Below the pieces are notes generated by a model that was not told where the DNA came from, ran no database searches, and was given only the letters and a program-made list of their open reading frames with translations. This document shows positions 47,904-57,546 of a stretch of DNA of 64,000 nucleotides, in pieces; the first letter of the stretch is position 1; each line of letters opens with the position of its first letter. The stretch covers positions 183,015 through 247,014 of the forward strand of contig NZ_JAPDKN010000007.1 in NCBI RefSeq assembly GCF_026163565.1, in the 5' to 3' direction. This DNA is from Chryseobacterium sp. YIM B08800 (GTDB lineage: Bacteria > Bacteroidota > Bacteroidia > Flavobacteriales > Weeksellaceae). The translations under genes were made by a program, and so were the position numbers.

Positions 47904-50882
47904 ATGCGTAAAGAGACTCAAAAATTACTTCTTTTATCTGTGTTAGGATTGGTGAGCGTCAATATGGCAGCTCAGCAGCAGGTGAAGAAAGACACAATCA
48001 AGAATATCGATGAAGTTGTAGTGACCGCTCTGGGTATCAAAAGACAAGATAAATCCTTAGGTTATGTAGCCGAGAAAGTAGATGCAGAGGTTTTTGAAAA
48101 CATTCAGAACAACAACTGGGCTCAAGGTCTTGAGGGGCGTGTTGCCGGTTTGAAAATTCAGACTGCAGGAGCGGGACCTTTAAGTTCTTCCAGAATAACG
48201 TTAAGAGGTGAAAAATCTTTTAACCTTGACGGGAACTATGCTTTAATTGTTGTAGATGGTGTTCCTTTGAGTAATTCCACAACCGGCACCGGAACTGCAG
48301 CCTATGGTGCAGGAACGGGAGGAGATTTGCCCATCGATTTAGGAAACGGTTTGAATAGCATCAATCCTGATGATATAGAATCTGTAACGGTACTAAAAGG
48401 AGCTTCTGCAGCAGCTTTGTATGGTTCAAGAGCAGCAAACGGAGCTTTGATGGTCACCACAAAATCTGGTAAAAGTAAAAATGGAAAACTTAAGGTTTCT
48501 TTTAATTCTTCTTTAAGCTTTGATTCTGTTTTAAAATGGCCAGACTATCAGTATCAGTACGGACAGGGAACTTTAGCTAAAAATACAGCAGGAGAGTTTT
48601 TCTATTCTTACGGAGCATCTGCCGATGGGGTAAGTACAGGTGGAACGAGTAGTGCTTTCGGACCAAAGTTCAACGGACAGTCTTATTTCCAGTATGATCC
48701 TAATCTTTTAGGACAAAGTGCAGAAAGACAATTGTGGAGACCGTATGAAGATAACATAAAAGGTTTTTGGGAAACGGGTGTAACTTCTTCTAATAATATT
48801 TCTGTTGAAAGCAGTACAGACAAAACAAGTTTCAGAACATCACTTTCTTATCTTGATAATAAATGGATGATGCCCAATACAGGATTCGACCGTTTTAATA
48901 TGGCATTCTCATTGGATCATAAAGTAACAGATAAGTTTAAAATTTCAACAAAATTCAATTACGCCAATACAAAAAGTGACAATCTTCCTGCAACGGGATA
49001 CAATAACCAGTCGATTTCTTATTTCATGATTTTCCAGAATCCGAATGTTGATTTGGCTTGGTATAAACCGATTTGGAAACCTGGTCAAGAACAGGTCGAT
49101 CAGATTCACCCATTCAGTTCTTTTATTGATAATCCTTATTTAATCGCTTATCAGATGTTAAATGGTGTTGAAAAGAAAATGATTACAGGAAACATTTCAG
49201 GAACGTATGATTTTAATAAAAACTTCAGTTTGATGTTGAGATCAGGGATTGAAATGCTGGATGAAGAAAGAACAACAAAAAGACCTTACAGTTCTGCCAA
49301 TTATCTGAAAGGTTTCTATAGAGAACAATATATTAAGAATAATGAGTTTAATAATGATTTATTATTCACATTCAAAAAAGATTTCAATAAATTTAATATT
49401 ACCGCAAATGCAGGAGCAAGTGTTCGTTACAACGAATATGTAATGAATGATTACCGAGCGGAAGGTTTGAAAGTAATTGGAGATTACAGTTTAAATAACG
49501 CAATTTCTTTAATTACAAAAGTTCCGAAGCCAAATGATCAGCAAACTAATTCTGTGTACGGTTTGTTGAGTGCAAATTATGATAACTTGGTGTTTTTGGA
49601 TGTTACCGGAAGAAACGACTGGAGCAGCACGCTTCCTGTACAGTACAGATCATTCTTTTATCCGTCGGTGAGCAGTAGTTTTATTCTTTCGGATATATTT
49701 AAATTATCAAGTCCGACTTTCAATTATTGGAAATTAAGAGCTTCTTGGGCAAAAGTTGGGGTTGCAGGTCTTCCTTATCAGTTAGATAAATATTACACAC
49801 CAAGTGATTTTATTGGTTCAGTTTTAACACCAGGAACCTATCCAAATCCATTATTAAAACCTGAAGATAATACCAATATTGAAGCTGGGATGGATTTTTC
49901 ATTGTTGAAAAACAGATTGAGTTATAATGTAACACTTTATCAGAATGATACCGATAATCAGATTATTACCATTCCTACATTATTAGAATCTGGTTATTCA
50001 AACAGAATTATTAATGCCGGAAAAGTAAGAAACAGAGGTGTTGAGATGAGCATGAATGCAATGCCTTTCAAAACCCAAAACTTTAGCTGGAACATTTCAG
50101 CAAACTGGACTTTAAACCGAAATAAAATCCTGACTTTACCTGACGAATTTGCCGGAGAAAGTTCTTACACAATTTCTACTGTAGCCGGAGTTTTATATTA
50201 CAACGCAGTTGTTGGCGGTTCTTTGGGAGATCTTTATGGTTTTAAATTAGTGAGAAATGCAGATGGACAAGTAGTTTATGATGCAACGACAGGACTTCCT
50301 TCAAGACCAGATCGAGTAGAAAAAGTAGGAAATGCATTCCCGAAATGGAGAGCTGGTTTTCAAAATGATTTTAAAATTAAAAACTGGCAGATCAGCTTCT
50401 CATTTGATGGTCAGTATGGTGGAATGGCATATTCTCAAACGCATCACAAAATGTCTGAGCAAGGTAAGCTTGAGAATACTTTGATGGGAAGAGATAATCC
50501 AAGTGGAACGATTGTAGGACAAGGTGTTGTTTTAAATCCTGACGGAACTTACAGTCCGAATACAAAAGCAGTTGGTTTAGCTGCATATTACGGTGATTAC
50601 TACAGAAGAGCCAATATTGAAACCAATACTTTCGATACTTCATTCATTAAACTGAGAGACGCAAGAATCGCTTACTCATTTTCAAAAGAGGTAATTGCTC
50701 CTTTAAAACTTACTGAACTTACTTTGGCAGTTTTTGGTAAAAACCTTTGGATGTGGACGAAGTTCCCAATGTTTGATCCGGAAGTTGCCGCTCTTAACGA
50801 CTCTACAATTACTCCGGGTGCTGAAATTGGTCAGCTTCCAACGGCAAGAACTGTCGGTTTTCAAGTTAATTTAAAATTCTAA
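47904..50882 (+). CDS. SusC/RagA family TonB-linked outer-membrane transporter
   Basis: Signal peptide (to about residue 23), plug domain with DEVVVTALGIKRQDKSLGY and the SusC signature VLKGASAAALYGSRAANGALMVTTK, then a barrel ending VGFQVNLKF. It forms the channel of a pedal-bin uptake complex with the SusD lipoprotein encoded next. It has no N-terminal carboxypeptidase-like domain, being a short member (992 residues). The substrate is probably a phosphorylated compound, judged from the neighbours. Confidence 0.93.
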   Translation: MRKETQKLLLLSVLGLVSVNMAAQQQVKKDTIKNIDEVVVTALGIKRQDKSLGYVAEKVDAEVFENIQNNNWAQGLEGRVAGLKIQTAGAGPLSSSRITLRGEKSFNLDGNYALIVVDGVPLSNSTTGTGTAAYGAGTGGDLPIDLGNGLNSINPDDIESVTVLKGASAAALYGSRAANGALMVTTKSGKSKNGKLKVSFNSSLSFDSVLKWPDYQYQYGQGTLAKNTAGEFFYSYGASADGVSTGGTSSAFGPKFNGQSYFQYDPNLLGQSAERQLWRPYEDNIKGFWETGVTSSNNISVESSTDKTSFRTSLSYLDNKWMMPNTGFDRFNMAFSLDHKVTDKFKISTKFNYANTKSDNLPATGYNNQSISYFMIFQNPNVDLAWYKPIWKPGQEQVDQIHPFSSFIDNPYLIAYQMLNGVEKKMITGNISGTYDFNKNFSLMLRSGIEMLDEERTTKRPYSSANYLKGFYREQYIKNNEFNNDLLFTFKKDFNKFNITANAGASVRYNEYVMNDYRAEGLKVIGDYSLNNAISLITKVPKPNDQQTNSVYGLLSANYDNLVFLDVTGRNDWSSTLPVQYRSFFYPSVSSSFILSDIFKLSSPTFNYWKLRASWAKVGVAGLPYQLDKYYTPSDFIGSVLTPGTYPNPLLKPEDNTNIEAGMDFSLLKNRLSYNVTLYQNDTDNQIITIPTLLESGYSNRIINAGKVRNRGVEMSMNAMPFKTQNFSWNISANWTLNRNKILTLPDEFAGESSYTISTVAGVLYYNAVVGGSLGDLYGFKLVRNADGQVVYDATTGLPSRPDRVEKVGNAFPKWRAGFQNDFKIKNWQISFSFDGQYGGMAYSQTHHKMSEQGKLENTLMGRDNPSGTIVGQGVVLNPDGTYSPNTKAVGLAAYYGDYYRRANIETNTFDTSFIKLRDARIAYSFSKEVIAPLKLTELTLAVFGKNLWMWTKFPMFDPEVAALNDSTITPGAEIGQLPTARTVGFQVNLKF

Positions 50883-50891
50883 GATCAACCC

Positions 50892-52340
50892 ATGAAAAAA
50901 ATATTTTTATCTACCGCAATTGCTCTTTCAGTTTTTAGTGTGAATTCTTGCGAAAGAAGCTTTGAAGAGATCAATACAGATACAAGCAAAATAAAACAGC
51001 CTTCTGTAGGAAGTTTTCTGGTTCCGATTCAGTACGAAATGGGATCTTACGGATACAACAGAGCCGATGATTTTACATTCGATATCATGCAGGTTGCTCT
51101 GGATTTTCCTAATGAAGGAAATACAGTAAGCCGTTATTATTTAACCGAAAGTACCGGAAACGGATACTGGAATACAAGCTACAAATGGCTGAAACAGGTA
51201 AAAGAGCTGAATGAAGCTGCAAAAAAAGAAAACAATAATAATTATCTGGCAATTTCTAAAGTTCTGAATGCATGGATTATGGCGAATCTTACCGATGCAT
51301 TTGGCGATGTTCCGATGACGGAAGCTTTAAGGCTTGAAGAAAATATCATGAGACCAAAATACGATAAGCAGAAAGATATTTACTTATTCCTTTTGGATGA
51401 TCTGAAAGCAGCAAATACGCTTTTTGATACCACAAAAACTTTAAGTGAAGGCGATCTTTTCTTTCAGGCAAATGCAAGTACGGCCGGGATTATAAAATGG
51501 AAAAAATTCTGTAATTCTCTTTCATTAAGACTTTTAACAAGGATTTTGAATAAGAACGGCGAAGTAAATGTACATGCGAGAATTAGCGAAATTGTAAATA
51601 ATCCAACGGTTTATCCAATTTTTCAAAGTAATGCAGATGGAGCTACTTTAGATATTTCAGGAGTTGCACCATTGATGCCGCCGATTGCAAGACCGCAGGA
51701 TTTTACTGCATATAGAGCTTCAGGTGGATTTTTCACTCAGACTTTGGTAGACAATAATGACCCAAGATTAAGTCTATTTTTTACTCAGGCTAAATCAATT
51801 CCTGGAAATGCCAATATTGGTTATAAAGGAGCACCTTCTGGCTATGCTTTAGGAAGTTCTTTTGATTATCAGCCTTCAAATTTAAATCAGAATTTAGCAA
51901 AAGCTCCGCTGAAAATTTTGGTAATGCCTTATGCTGAACTTCAATTTATTCTTTCTGAATTGGCTTTAAAAGGAATTATTCCGGGAAGTGCACAGACGTT
52001 CTATGAAAGTGGCGTGAAAGCAACTCTTGAGCAATGGGGAGCAACAATGCCTGCAAATTATTTTGCCAATCCTAAAGTCGCTTACAACGGAACTTTAGAA
52101 AGAATCATGCTTCAGAAATATGTGGGATTATTCTTTGTCGACCATCAACAGTGGTACGAGCAGAGAAGAACAGGATTTCCTGTATTGCCAAACAACGGAG
52201 GCTTGATGAATAACGCAAAAATGCCTCAGAGAATGCCTTACCCAACGGTTACAAAAGTTCAGAATTATGACAATTATGTAACAGCTTCTCAAAATATGGG
52301 TGGTGACAATATCAATACAAAAATGTGGTGGAATCAGTAA
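50892..52340 (+). CDS. SusD/RagB family lipoprotein
   Basis: Lipoprotein signal with NSC at residues 18-20, placing it on the cell surface. ANLTDAFGDVPMTEAL and YDKQKDIYLFLLDDLKAA, with tetratricopeptide-like helices, are typical of SusD-like families (the SusD-like 2 group). It captures the ligand for the SusC partner, 9 bases upstream. Confidence 0.92.
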   Translation: MKKIFLSTAIALSVFSVNSCERSFEEINTDTSKIKQPSVGSFLVPIQYEMGSYGYNRADDFTFDIMQVALDFPNEGNTVSRYYLTESTGNGYWNTSYKWLKQVKELNEAAKKENNNNYLAISKVLNAWIMANLTDAFGDVPMTEALRLEENIMRPKYDKQKDIYLFLLDDLKAANTLFDTTKTLSEGDLFFQANASTAGIIKWKKFCNSLSLRLLTRILNKNGEVNVHARISEIVNNPTVYPIFQSNADGATLDISGVAPLMPPIARPQDFTAYRASGGFFTQTLVDNNDPRLSLFFTQAKSIPGNANIGYKGAPSGYALGSSFDYQPSNLNQNLAKAPLKILVMPYAELQFILSELALKGIIPGSAQTFYESGVKATLEQWGATMPANYFANPKVAYNGTLERIMLQKYVGLFFVDHQQWYEQRRTGFPVLPNNGGLMNNAKMPQRMPYPTVTKVQNYDNYVTASQNMGGDNINTKMWWNQ

Positions 52341-52359
52341 TCTTTTAAAAATATTAAAA

Positions 52360-53943
52360 ATGAAATTTAAATTAATTATACCGTCTTTACTTATTTCAGC
52401 GATGGCATTTTCTCAGGCATCCGTTTCAGGATATGTTTTTGAAGACATCAATAAAAACCAGAAGAAAGAAAAACGTGAAAAAGGACTTGAAAATATAGCC
52501 GTTTCTAACGGAGCTCAGGTTGTTTTAACCGATAAAAACGGAAGATACAGCTTGCCGATTATAGAAGGTCAGACGGTTTTTGTCATTAAACCATCGGGTT
52601 ATATGGTAGCTTTAAATCAAAATAATTTACCGCAATATTATTATCAATTTAAACCTAAAGGTTCGCCTGCAGATTTTAAATATAAAGGAACTGCACCTAC
52701 AGGAGAACTTCTGAAAGAATTAAATTTTGCTTTACATAAACAGAACGAAAGCAAAAACTTCGACATTCTGGTTTTCGGAGATCCGCAACCTTACACAGAA
52801 AAACAGCTGGATTATTTTAAAAGAGCGATTGTAAACGAAGTAAAATCAACCAAGAAAAATGCAGTTTTCGGGATCAGTCTTGGAGATTTGGTAGGTGATG
52901 ATTTAAGTCTTCAGAAACCTTATGCCGATGTGATGAAAGAAATCGGTTTGCCTTGGTACAACGTGATGGGAAATCATGATATGAATTATGATGCGAAAGA
53001 AGATCAGCTTTCTGACGAAACTTTCGAGGCTAATTTTGGTCCTGCAAATTATTCTTTCAACTACGGAAATGTACACTTTATCGTACTTGATGATATTCTG
53101 TACCCGGATCCGAGAGATGGAAAAGGATATTGGGGAGGCTTCAGAGAAGATCAGATTCAGTTTATCGAAAATGATTTAAAACTGGTCGATAAAAACAAAC
53201 TGATTGTTGTTTCTTTCCACATTCCTTTAGATCACAATAATGAAGATAATTTCAGAAACGCAGACCGCCAGAAATTATTTGATGCGCTGTCTCCATTTGC
53301 AAATGCATTGATGTTGTCAGCTCACACGCATATTCAGCAACAGATTTTTTACGGAAAAGCTCAAGGCTGGGAAGGTACAAAAGACCTTCACGAATATAAT
53401 GTAGGAACTACTTGCGGAGATTGGTGGTCTGGAACTTCAGACGAAATCGGTTTGCCGACTTCTACCATGAGAGATGGTACTGCAAAAGGATATTCTTTCA
53501 TCAGTTTTAATGATAATCAGTACAAAGTAAAGTACAAAACAGCAGGAAAACCTGAAGATTATCAAATTCAATTGTATGTTCCGAAAGTGATTCCTCATCC
53601 ATCGAAAACCTCGGCTAAAATTTTGGCAAACTTCTTTATGGGAAGCAAAAAAGATAAAGTAGAGTACAGAATTGACGGCGGAAAATGGGAAGAAATGGAG
53701 TACAACGAAACCATCGATCCCAACTTTGCCAACTCGGTTTTTAAATGGGATGCTACAGACAAAATATTTCCAGGAAGAAGACCTTCAAATCCGGAACAGT
53801 CAAAACACATCTGGACTGGAGGATTTGGAAACAAATTAACTCTTGGAAAACACAAAGTTGAGGTGAAAGCACTCGACATGTACGGAAATGAATTTTCGGC
53901 ATCAGAAGAATTTGAGGTTCAAAACTCTGTTCTTATTCCTTAG
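52360..53943 (+). CDS. Calcineurin-like phosphoesterase, exported
   Basis: I start at MKFKLIIPSLLISAMAFSQ, a signal peptide. Residues 22-100 are an SdrD-B/CNA-like N-terminal domain (VFEDINKNQKKEKREKGLENI); the catalytic domain shows VFGDPQP, SLGDLVGDD, MGNHDM, SFHIPL and SAHTHIQQQ, which bind two metals; the C-terminal domain is beta-rich. It hydrolyses phosphate esters outside the cytoplasm. Frames overlap the SusD gene upstream, but the true start lies 19 bases after its stop. Confidence 0.9.
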   Translation: MKFKLIIPSLLISAMAFSQASVSGYVFEDINKNQKKEKREKGLENIAVSNGAQVVLTDKNGRYSLPIIEGQTVFVIKPSGYMVALNQNNLPQYYYQFKPKGSPADFKYKGTAPTGELLKELNFALHKQNESKNFDILVFGDPQPYTEKQLDYFKRAIVNEVKSTKKNAVFGISLGDLVGDDLSLQKPYADVMKEIGLPWYNVMGNHDMNYDAKEDQLSDETFEANFGPANYSFNYGNVHFIVLDDILYPDPRDGKGYWGGFREDQIQFIENDLKLVDKNKLIVVSFHIPLDHNNEDNFRNADRQKLFDALSPFANALMLSAHTHIQQQIFYGKAQGWEGTKDLHEYNVGTTCGDWWSGTSDEIGLPTSTMRDGTAKGYSFISFNDNQYKVKYKTAGKPEDYQIQLYVPKVIPHPSKTSAKILANFFMGSKKDKVEYRIDGGKWEEMEYNETIDPNFANSVFKWDATDKIFPGRRPSNPEQSKHIWTGGFGNKLTLGKHKVEVKALDMYGNEFSASEEFEVQNSVLIP

Positions 53944-53977
53944 AATCAGTTTTTACTTTTTATATATTACTTTCAGA

Positions 53978-54009
53978 AACCAGCTTATTCGTAAGTTGGT
54001 TTTGTTTTG
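53978..54009 (+). terminator. Rho-independent terminator
   Basis: AACCAGCTTA pairs with TAAGTTGGTT around TTCG, then TTGTTTT. It ends the SusCD-phosphoesterase operon. Confidence 0.85.
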
Positions 54010-54080
54010 ATATAGAATTTCCTGATGATTAATTTTTATTAAATCAAAAATATAAACACTTGTTTGAAAAAATGGTTTTG

Positions 54081-54088
54081 TAAATTTG
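54081..54088 (+). promoter_or_regulatory. -7 box (TAAATTTG) of the SDR gene
   Basis: Exact TAnnTTTG match 20 bases before the ATG. Confidence 0.65.
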
Positions 54089-54107
54089 CACCATAAAATT
54101 TTAAACA

Positions 54108-54821
54108 ATGAATCTAAAGGGAAAAAACGCCATCATTACCGGTGGTGGAAGAGGTCTCGGAAAAGCAATCGCTTTAATTCTTGCGAATGAAGGAGTGAAT
54201 ATAGGAATCACAGGAAGAAACGAAGAAAACCTTAAAATGACTGTGGACGAAATCCAGAGGTTGGGTGTAAATACAGCATACGCAGTTTTTAGTATCGATA
54301 ATGAAATTCATGTGAAAGCAGGAATAGAATCGATTGTAGATCAATTGGGTGGAGTAGATATTTTGATCAACAATGCTGGAATCGGAGATTTCGGTTCTAT
54401 TGAAGAGATGCCTTCAGAAACTTGGGAGCAGGTAATCAAAACTAATCTTTTTGGAGTGTATTATGCAGCTAAAGCAGTGTATTCATATTTAAAAGAAAAA
54501 GGTGAAGGTGATATTGTAAATGTAGCTTCTACAGCAGGTTTGAAAGGCGGACCAAATATGTCGGCTTATGCAGCTTCAAAAGCAGCAGTGGTTTCTTTAT
54601 CTCAGTCGATGATGGCAGAATGGAGAAAGCAAAACATTCGTGTAATTACTTTAACGCCGAGTACAATTGCTTCAGATATGTCTATCCAAGGAGGTTTAAC
54701 AGACGGAAACCCTGATAAAGTTCTTCAGCCTGAAGATTTTGCAGAATGGGTAAGAGATATTTTGAAAATGAACAGACGTGCTTTGATTGCAAACGGTTCT
54801 ATTTTCTCTACAAATCCTTAA
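54108..54821 (+). CDS. Short-chain dehydrogenase/reductase (3-ketoacyl-ACP reductase-like)
   Basis: GGGRGLGKAIA at 12-22 is the cofactor site, NNAG at 88-91, catalytic Ser in NVASTAG and YAASKAA with Tyr and Lys. 237 residues, cytoplasmic. The sequence resembles FabG-type NADPH oxidoreductases, but no fatty-acid gene is adjacent, so the substrate is uncertain. Confidence 0.88.
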   Translation: MNLKGKNAIITGGGRGLGKAIALILANEGVNIGITGRNEENLKMTVDEIQRLGVNTAYAVFSIDNEIHVKAGIESIVDQLGGVDILINNAGIGDFGSIEEMPSETWEQVIKTNLFGVYYAAKAVYSYLKEKGEGDIVNVASTAGLKGGPNMSAYAASKAAVVSLSQSMMAEWRKQNIRVITLTPSTIASDMSIQGGLTDGNPDKVLQPEDFAEWVRDILKMNRRALIANGSIFSTNP

Positions 54822-54870
54822 TTTAGAAGTTAGAAACTAGATAGTAGAAGTTAGTATTAGAAATGCTAAA

Positions 54871-54923
54871 ATTCCCCTTCCTTGAAGGGGTGGATTTTGT
54901 GAAAACAAAAAGACGGGGTAGTT
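54871..54923 (-). repeat. Palindromic CACCCCTTC/GAAGGGG repeat (reversed copy)
   Basis: On the minus strand AACTACCCCGTC, a variable middle, CCACCCCTTC-AAG-GAAGGGGAAT. Same family as 1780-1822 and 8041-8096. Confidence 0.7.
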
Positions 54924-54966
54924 ATAAATAATAACAACTTCTACATTAAGATAATAAAATCAATTG

Positions 54967-54990
54967 GAGCGGGCTTTAGCCCGCTTTTTT
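54967..54990 (+). terminator. Hairpin with T run
   Basis: AGCGGGCT pairs with AGCCCGCT around a minimal loop, then six T. It may end the SDR transcript, though the GGGCTTTAGCCC word is also a common repeat. Confidence 0.65.
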
Positions 54991-54998
54991 ATGTAAAG

Positions 54999-55190
54999 TC
55001 TGTCATTGCGAAGAGCGAAGCGATGAAGCAATCTCAAATTTTAAAAGCAAAGTGTGTCATTCTGAACGGAATAAAATGAAGTGAAGAATCTCAAAAAAAA
55101 GCCTAAATTCTTCCTTCGTCAGAATGACAACTGTTTCGTTTTTGTGTTAAAAAAAACACAATTCGATTTCGCTCAGCATGACATCTCTAA
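54999..55190. repeat. Cluster of GTCATTC-type repeats
   Basis: GTCATTGCGAAGAGCGAAGC with GAAGCAATCTC, then GTCATTCTGAACGG with GTGAAGAATCTC, then a reversed AATTCTTCCTTCGTCAGAATGAC and a TTCGCTCAGCATGAC word. These are degenerate palindromic repeats like the perfect one at 7956-8024. They fill the gap before prmA and create a false open frame from 55081. Confidence 0.7.
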
Positions 55191-55222
55191 TACTAATAGC
55201 AAAGATTCTAATGTTAATTCTT

Positions 55223-55230
55223 TATTTTTG
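55223..55230 (+). promoter_or_regulatory. -7 box (TATTTTTG) of prmA
   Basis: Exact TAnnTTTG match 16 bases before the chosen ATG; it supports the start at 55246 over the longer frame. Confidence 0.65.
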
Positions 55231-55245
55231 CAACAAATTATTCAC

Positions 55246-56073
55246 ATGCAAAATTATTTAGAATTCGATTTCAAGATTTCTCCGCTTCAGCCTTGGAACG
55301 AAATATTAATGGCCGAGCTTATCGAGATAGGTTTCGACAGTTTCACAGAAGAAATTCATGGTATTTTAGGATATATTCAGAAAGAGCTTTTCAAAGAAGA
55401 AGAATTGAAAGCGTTGCCACTTTTTCAAAATGAGGAAGTGAAAATAGAATATACTTTCACCGAAATGCCCAATATCAACTGGAATGAAGAGTGGGAAAAG
55501 AATTTTGAACCCATCAATATCGATGATAAAGTATTAATCAGAGCAGAATTTCATGAATCTGTTCCGGGAATGCACGAAATTGTCATTCAGCCTAAAATGT
55601 CTTTCGGAACGGGTCACCATCCAACAACGCATTTGATGATTCAGCAAATGATGGATATCAATTTTAAAGATAAGAAAGTTTTAGATATGGGTTGCGGAAC
55701 TTCGGTTTTGGCGATTTATGCAAAGCAAATCGGAGCTGGAGATACAAAAGCCATTGATATTGATGAATGGTCAGTTGAAAATTCAAAAGAAAATGCTGCA
55801 AGAAACGGTGTAGAATTGGATATCGAACTGGGAACTGCAGATAATTTAGGAAAAGAAAACTACGATATTATTTTAGCTAATATCAACAGAAATATTCTGA
55901 TTTCAGATATTCCAACTTACGTTTCTGTATTAAATGAAGGTGGTAAATTATTACTTTCAGGTTTGTGTTTCTTCGATGTTGATGATATTTTGGAGGTTTG
56001 TAAAGAAAATAATTTAGAACTGAAAAAGAAACTGCAGCGTGAAGAATGGGTAAGCTTATTGCTTGAAAAATAA
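55246..56073 (+). CDS. prmA: Ribosomal protein L11 methyltransferase
   Basis: PrmA trimethylates ribosomal protein L11 with S-adenosylmethionine. FGTGHHPTT, VLDMGCGTSVLAIYAKQIGA (motif I) and DIILANINRNIL (the NPPY-like post-II motif) are characteristic. 275 residues from MQNYLEFDFKISP; upstream codons are translated repeat DNA. Confidence 0.92.
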   Translation: MQNYLEFDFKISPLQPWNEILMAELIEIGFDSFTEEIHGILGYIQKELFKEEELKALPLFQNEEVKIEYTFTEMPNINWNEEWEKNFEPINIDDKVLIRAEFHESVPGMHEIVIQPKMSFGTGHHPTTHLMIQQMMDINFKDKKVLDMGCGTSVLAIYAKQIGAGDTKAIDIDEWSVENSKENAARNGVELDIELGTADNLGKENYDIILANINRNILISDIPTYVSVLNEGGKLLLSGLCFFDVDDILEVCKENNLELKKKLQREEWVSLLLEK

Positions 56074-56130
56074 AATCTGTTATTATAACTCGTTGTGCAT
56101 TTTAATTTTGTCTTTCGGAAATAAGTGAAA

Positions 56131-56251
56131 CGGCTTTGTTTATCTTTATTCCAGTAATTTTTTAAAATTCCTTGTCTATCCTTGCGTTTTTAATCGCTAA
56201 GAAAGACAAAGTTCATTCAGATAGATTTCTTTTTTTAAGATAAACAAAGGC
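56131..56251. repeat. Inverted-repeat element after prmA
   Basis: GGCTTTGTTTATCTT near the left end pairs with AAGATAAACAAAGGC at the right; no coding content. The rest of the gap 56074-56375 holds nothing that I recognise. Confidence 0.55.
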
Positions 56252-56375
56252 ATTTTATTTAACAAAGAAATACAATAGCTTAAATATCCAGTATTTAAAA
56301 ATATCCTCAAAATGTACAACAGGTTTATTATAATATTTTAATTTCAAGCTTAGCCTCAACCTCAATCTAATTAAT

Positions 56376-57221
56376 ATGAAACCATTCATCACCGTTTTAT
56401 TTTTATGTATTATTCAGTTTTTTTCAGCACAGGAAGAAGATTATGAATATGCAAACGGAGTTTTTTATTTTGAAGAAAATAAAACGCAGAAAATTTTTAC
56501 CGATTTTACAAGAATCAGACAGTCACCCAATGTGAATGCCCAAATTCTCGATTCTTTACAAACGAATCAGCAGATTTTGATTCTTAAACAAGATGAAACG
56601 ATTTTGAAATTAGGTGAAAGAAGAGCCAATTGGTACAAGATATCTTACCAGAAAGGTGATAAAACGTCAGAAGGCTACGTTTGGGGCGGAAATCTTTGTG
56701 TAGGTTACAGAACTAAAAACGGATATGATTTTCTTTTTGGTTTAACGAAAACGATTAATAAAAAAGACAAAGAATATCCTGAGATTGTTATCAAACAAAA
56801 TATTGCTTCCATTAAAATGGTTGAAGGAAATACGCTGATTGATGAGGTTGCTTTCGATACCGGTTCAGGCGAAAGTCTGAGCTACGGAACTTTTACCATT
56901 GAGAGCAATCATAAGCTGAAAAATGTAGAATTTACTTTAAAAGCCATGGTTTCTGGTGAAGCTTGTGGAATTGCAAGTTACGACCAATATGTTTTGGTAA
57001 AAGATAAAAAAATGATCGTGCTTCCTCAATTGATGAACGTAGGTGATGCAGATGTTTATTATCACAGTGAACAATTTGTTTTTCCTAACGATAAAGGCGG
57101 AATTCCCGATGCTTTTATCTTTAAAACACAAGAGATGGAAAAAGATGAGAAAGAGCGTGAAAAGAAGAAAAACGCCTCAAAAACGTATCTTTGGGATGGC
57201 AATTCTTATCGATTGAAATAA
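56376..57221 (+). CDS. Exported SH3-like domain protein
   Basis: Signal peptide (ends FSAQ at 19). Residues 40-110 look like a bacterial SH3 domain (FTRIRQSPNVNAQILDSLQTNQQILIL and ANWYKISYQKGDKTSEGYVWGGNL). The C-terminal 170 residues are beta-rich and end in a charged Lys/Glu stretch. Function unknown; SH3b domains often bind cell wall. Confidence 0.7.
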   Translation: MKPFITVLFLCIIQFFSAQEEDYEYANGVFYFEENKTQKIFTDFTRIRQSPNVNAQILDSLQTNQQILILKQDETILKLGERRANWYKISYQKGDKTSEGYVWGGNLCVGYRTKNGYDFLFGLTKTINKKDKEYPEIVIKQNIASIKMVEGNTLIDEVAFDTGSGESLSYGTFTIESNHKLKNVEFTLKAMVSGEACGIASYDQYVLVKDKKMIVLPQLMNVGDADVYYHSEQFVFPNDKGGIPDAFIFKTQEMEKDEKEREKKKNASKTYLWDGNSYRLK

Positions 57222-57238
57222 TCTTAATTATAAATTTG

Positions 57239-57270
57239 AAAACCACTGTATTTTTGCAGTGGTTTTTATT
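57239..57270 (+). terminator. Rho-independent terminator
   Basis: AAACCACTG pairs with CAGTGGTTT around TATTTTTG, then a T-rich tail. Confidence 0.85.
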
Positions 57271-57317
57271 TTATTTAAACTGAATATTTGAGTACATGAC
57301 AAAAAATAATATTTAAT

Positions 57318-57463
57318 TTTAACCGCAAAAGCTACAAAAGAAATGATTGAAAAAGGGAAATTTCAAAAGAATACAAAAGGTACAGTATCAATTCAGTATT
57401 AGTTTTGCCAACTTTTGAATCACTTTTACCATCATAAAATCTTTTGTTTCTTTTGCGGTTAAA
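57318..57463. repeat. MITE-like element, copy 3
   Basis: TTTAACCGCAAAAGCTAC and CTTTTGTTTCTTTTGCGG form inverted ends as in 17830-17992 and 37061-37216; the inside differs. Confidence 0.65.
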
Positions 57464-57546
57464 AAATAGCATGTACTAAAATTGAATACATAAAAAAGGT
57501 CCCAAGTCTGCTTTTCTTTTTTGAAAAGCCACTCAGACCAATATTT

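Noticed and set aside
55081..55245. N-terminal extension of PrmA
   Set aside because: The codons are translated GTCATTC-type repeats, and the promoter box at 55223-55230 lies inside them.
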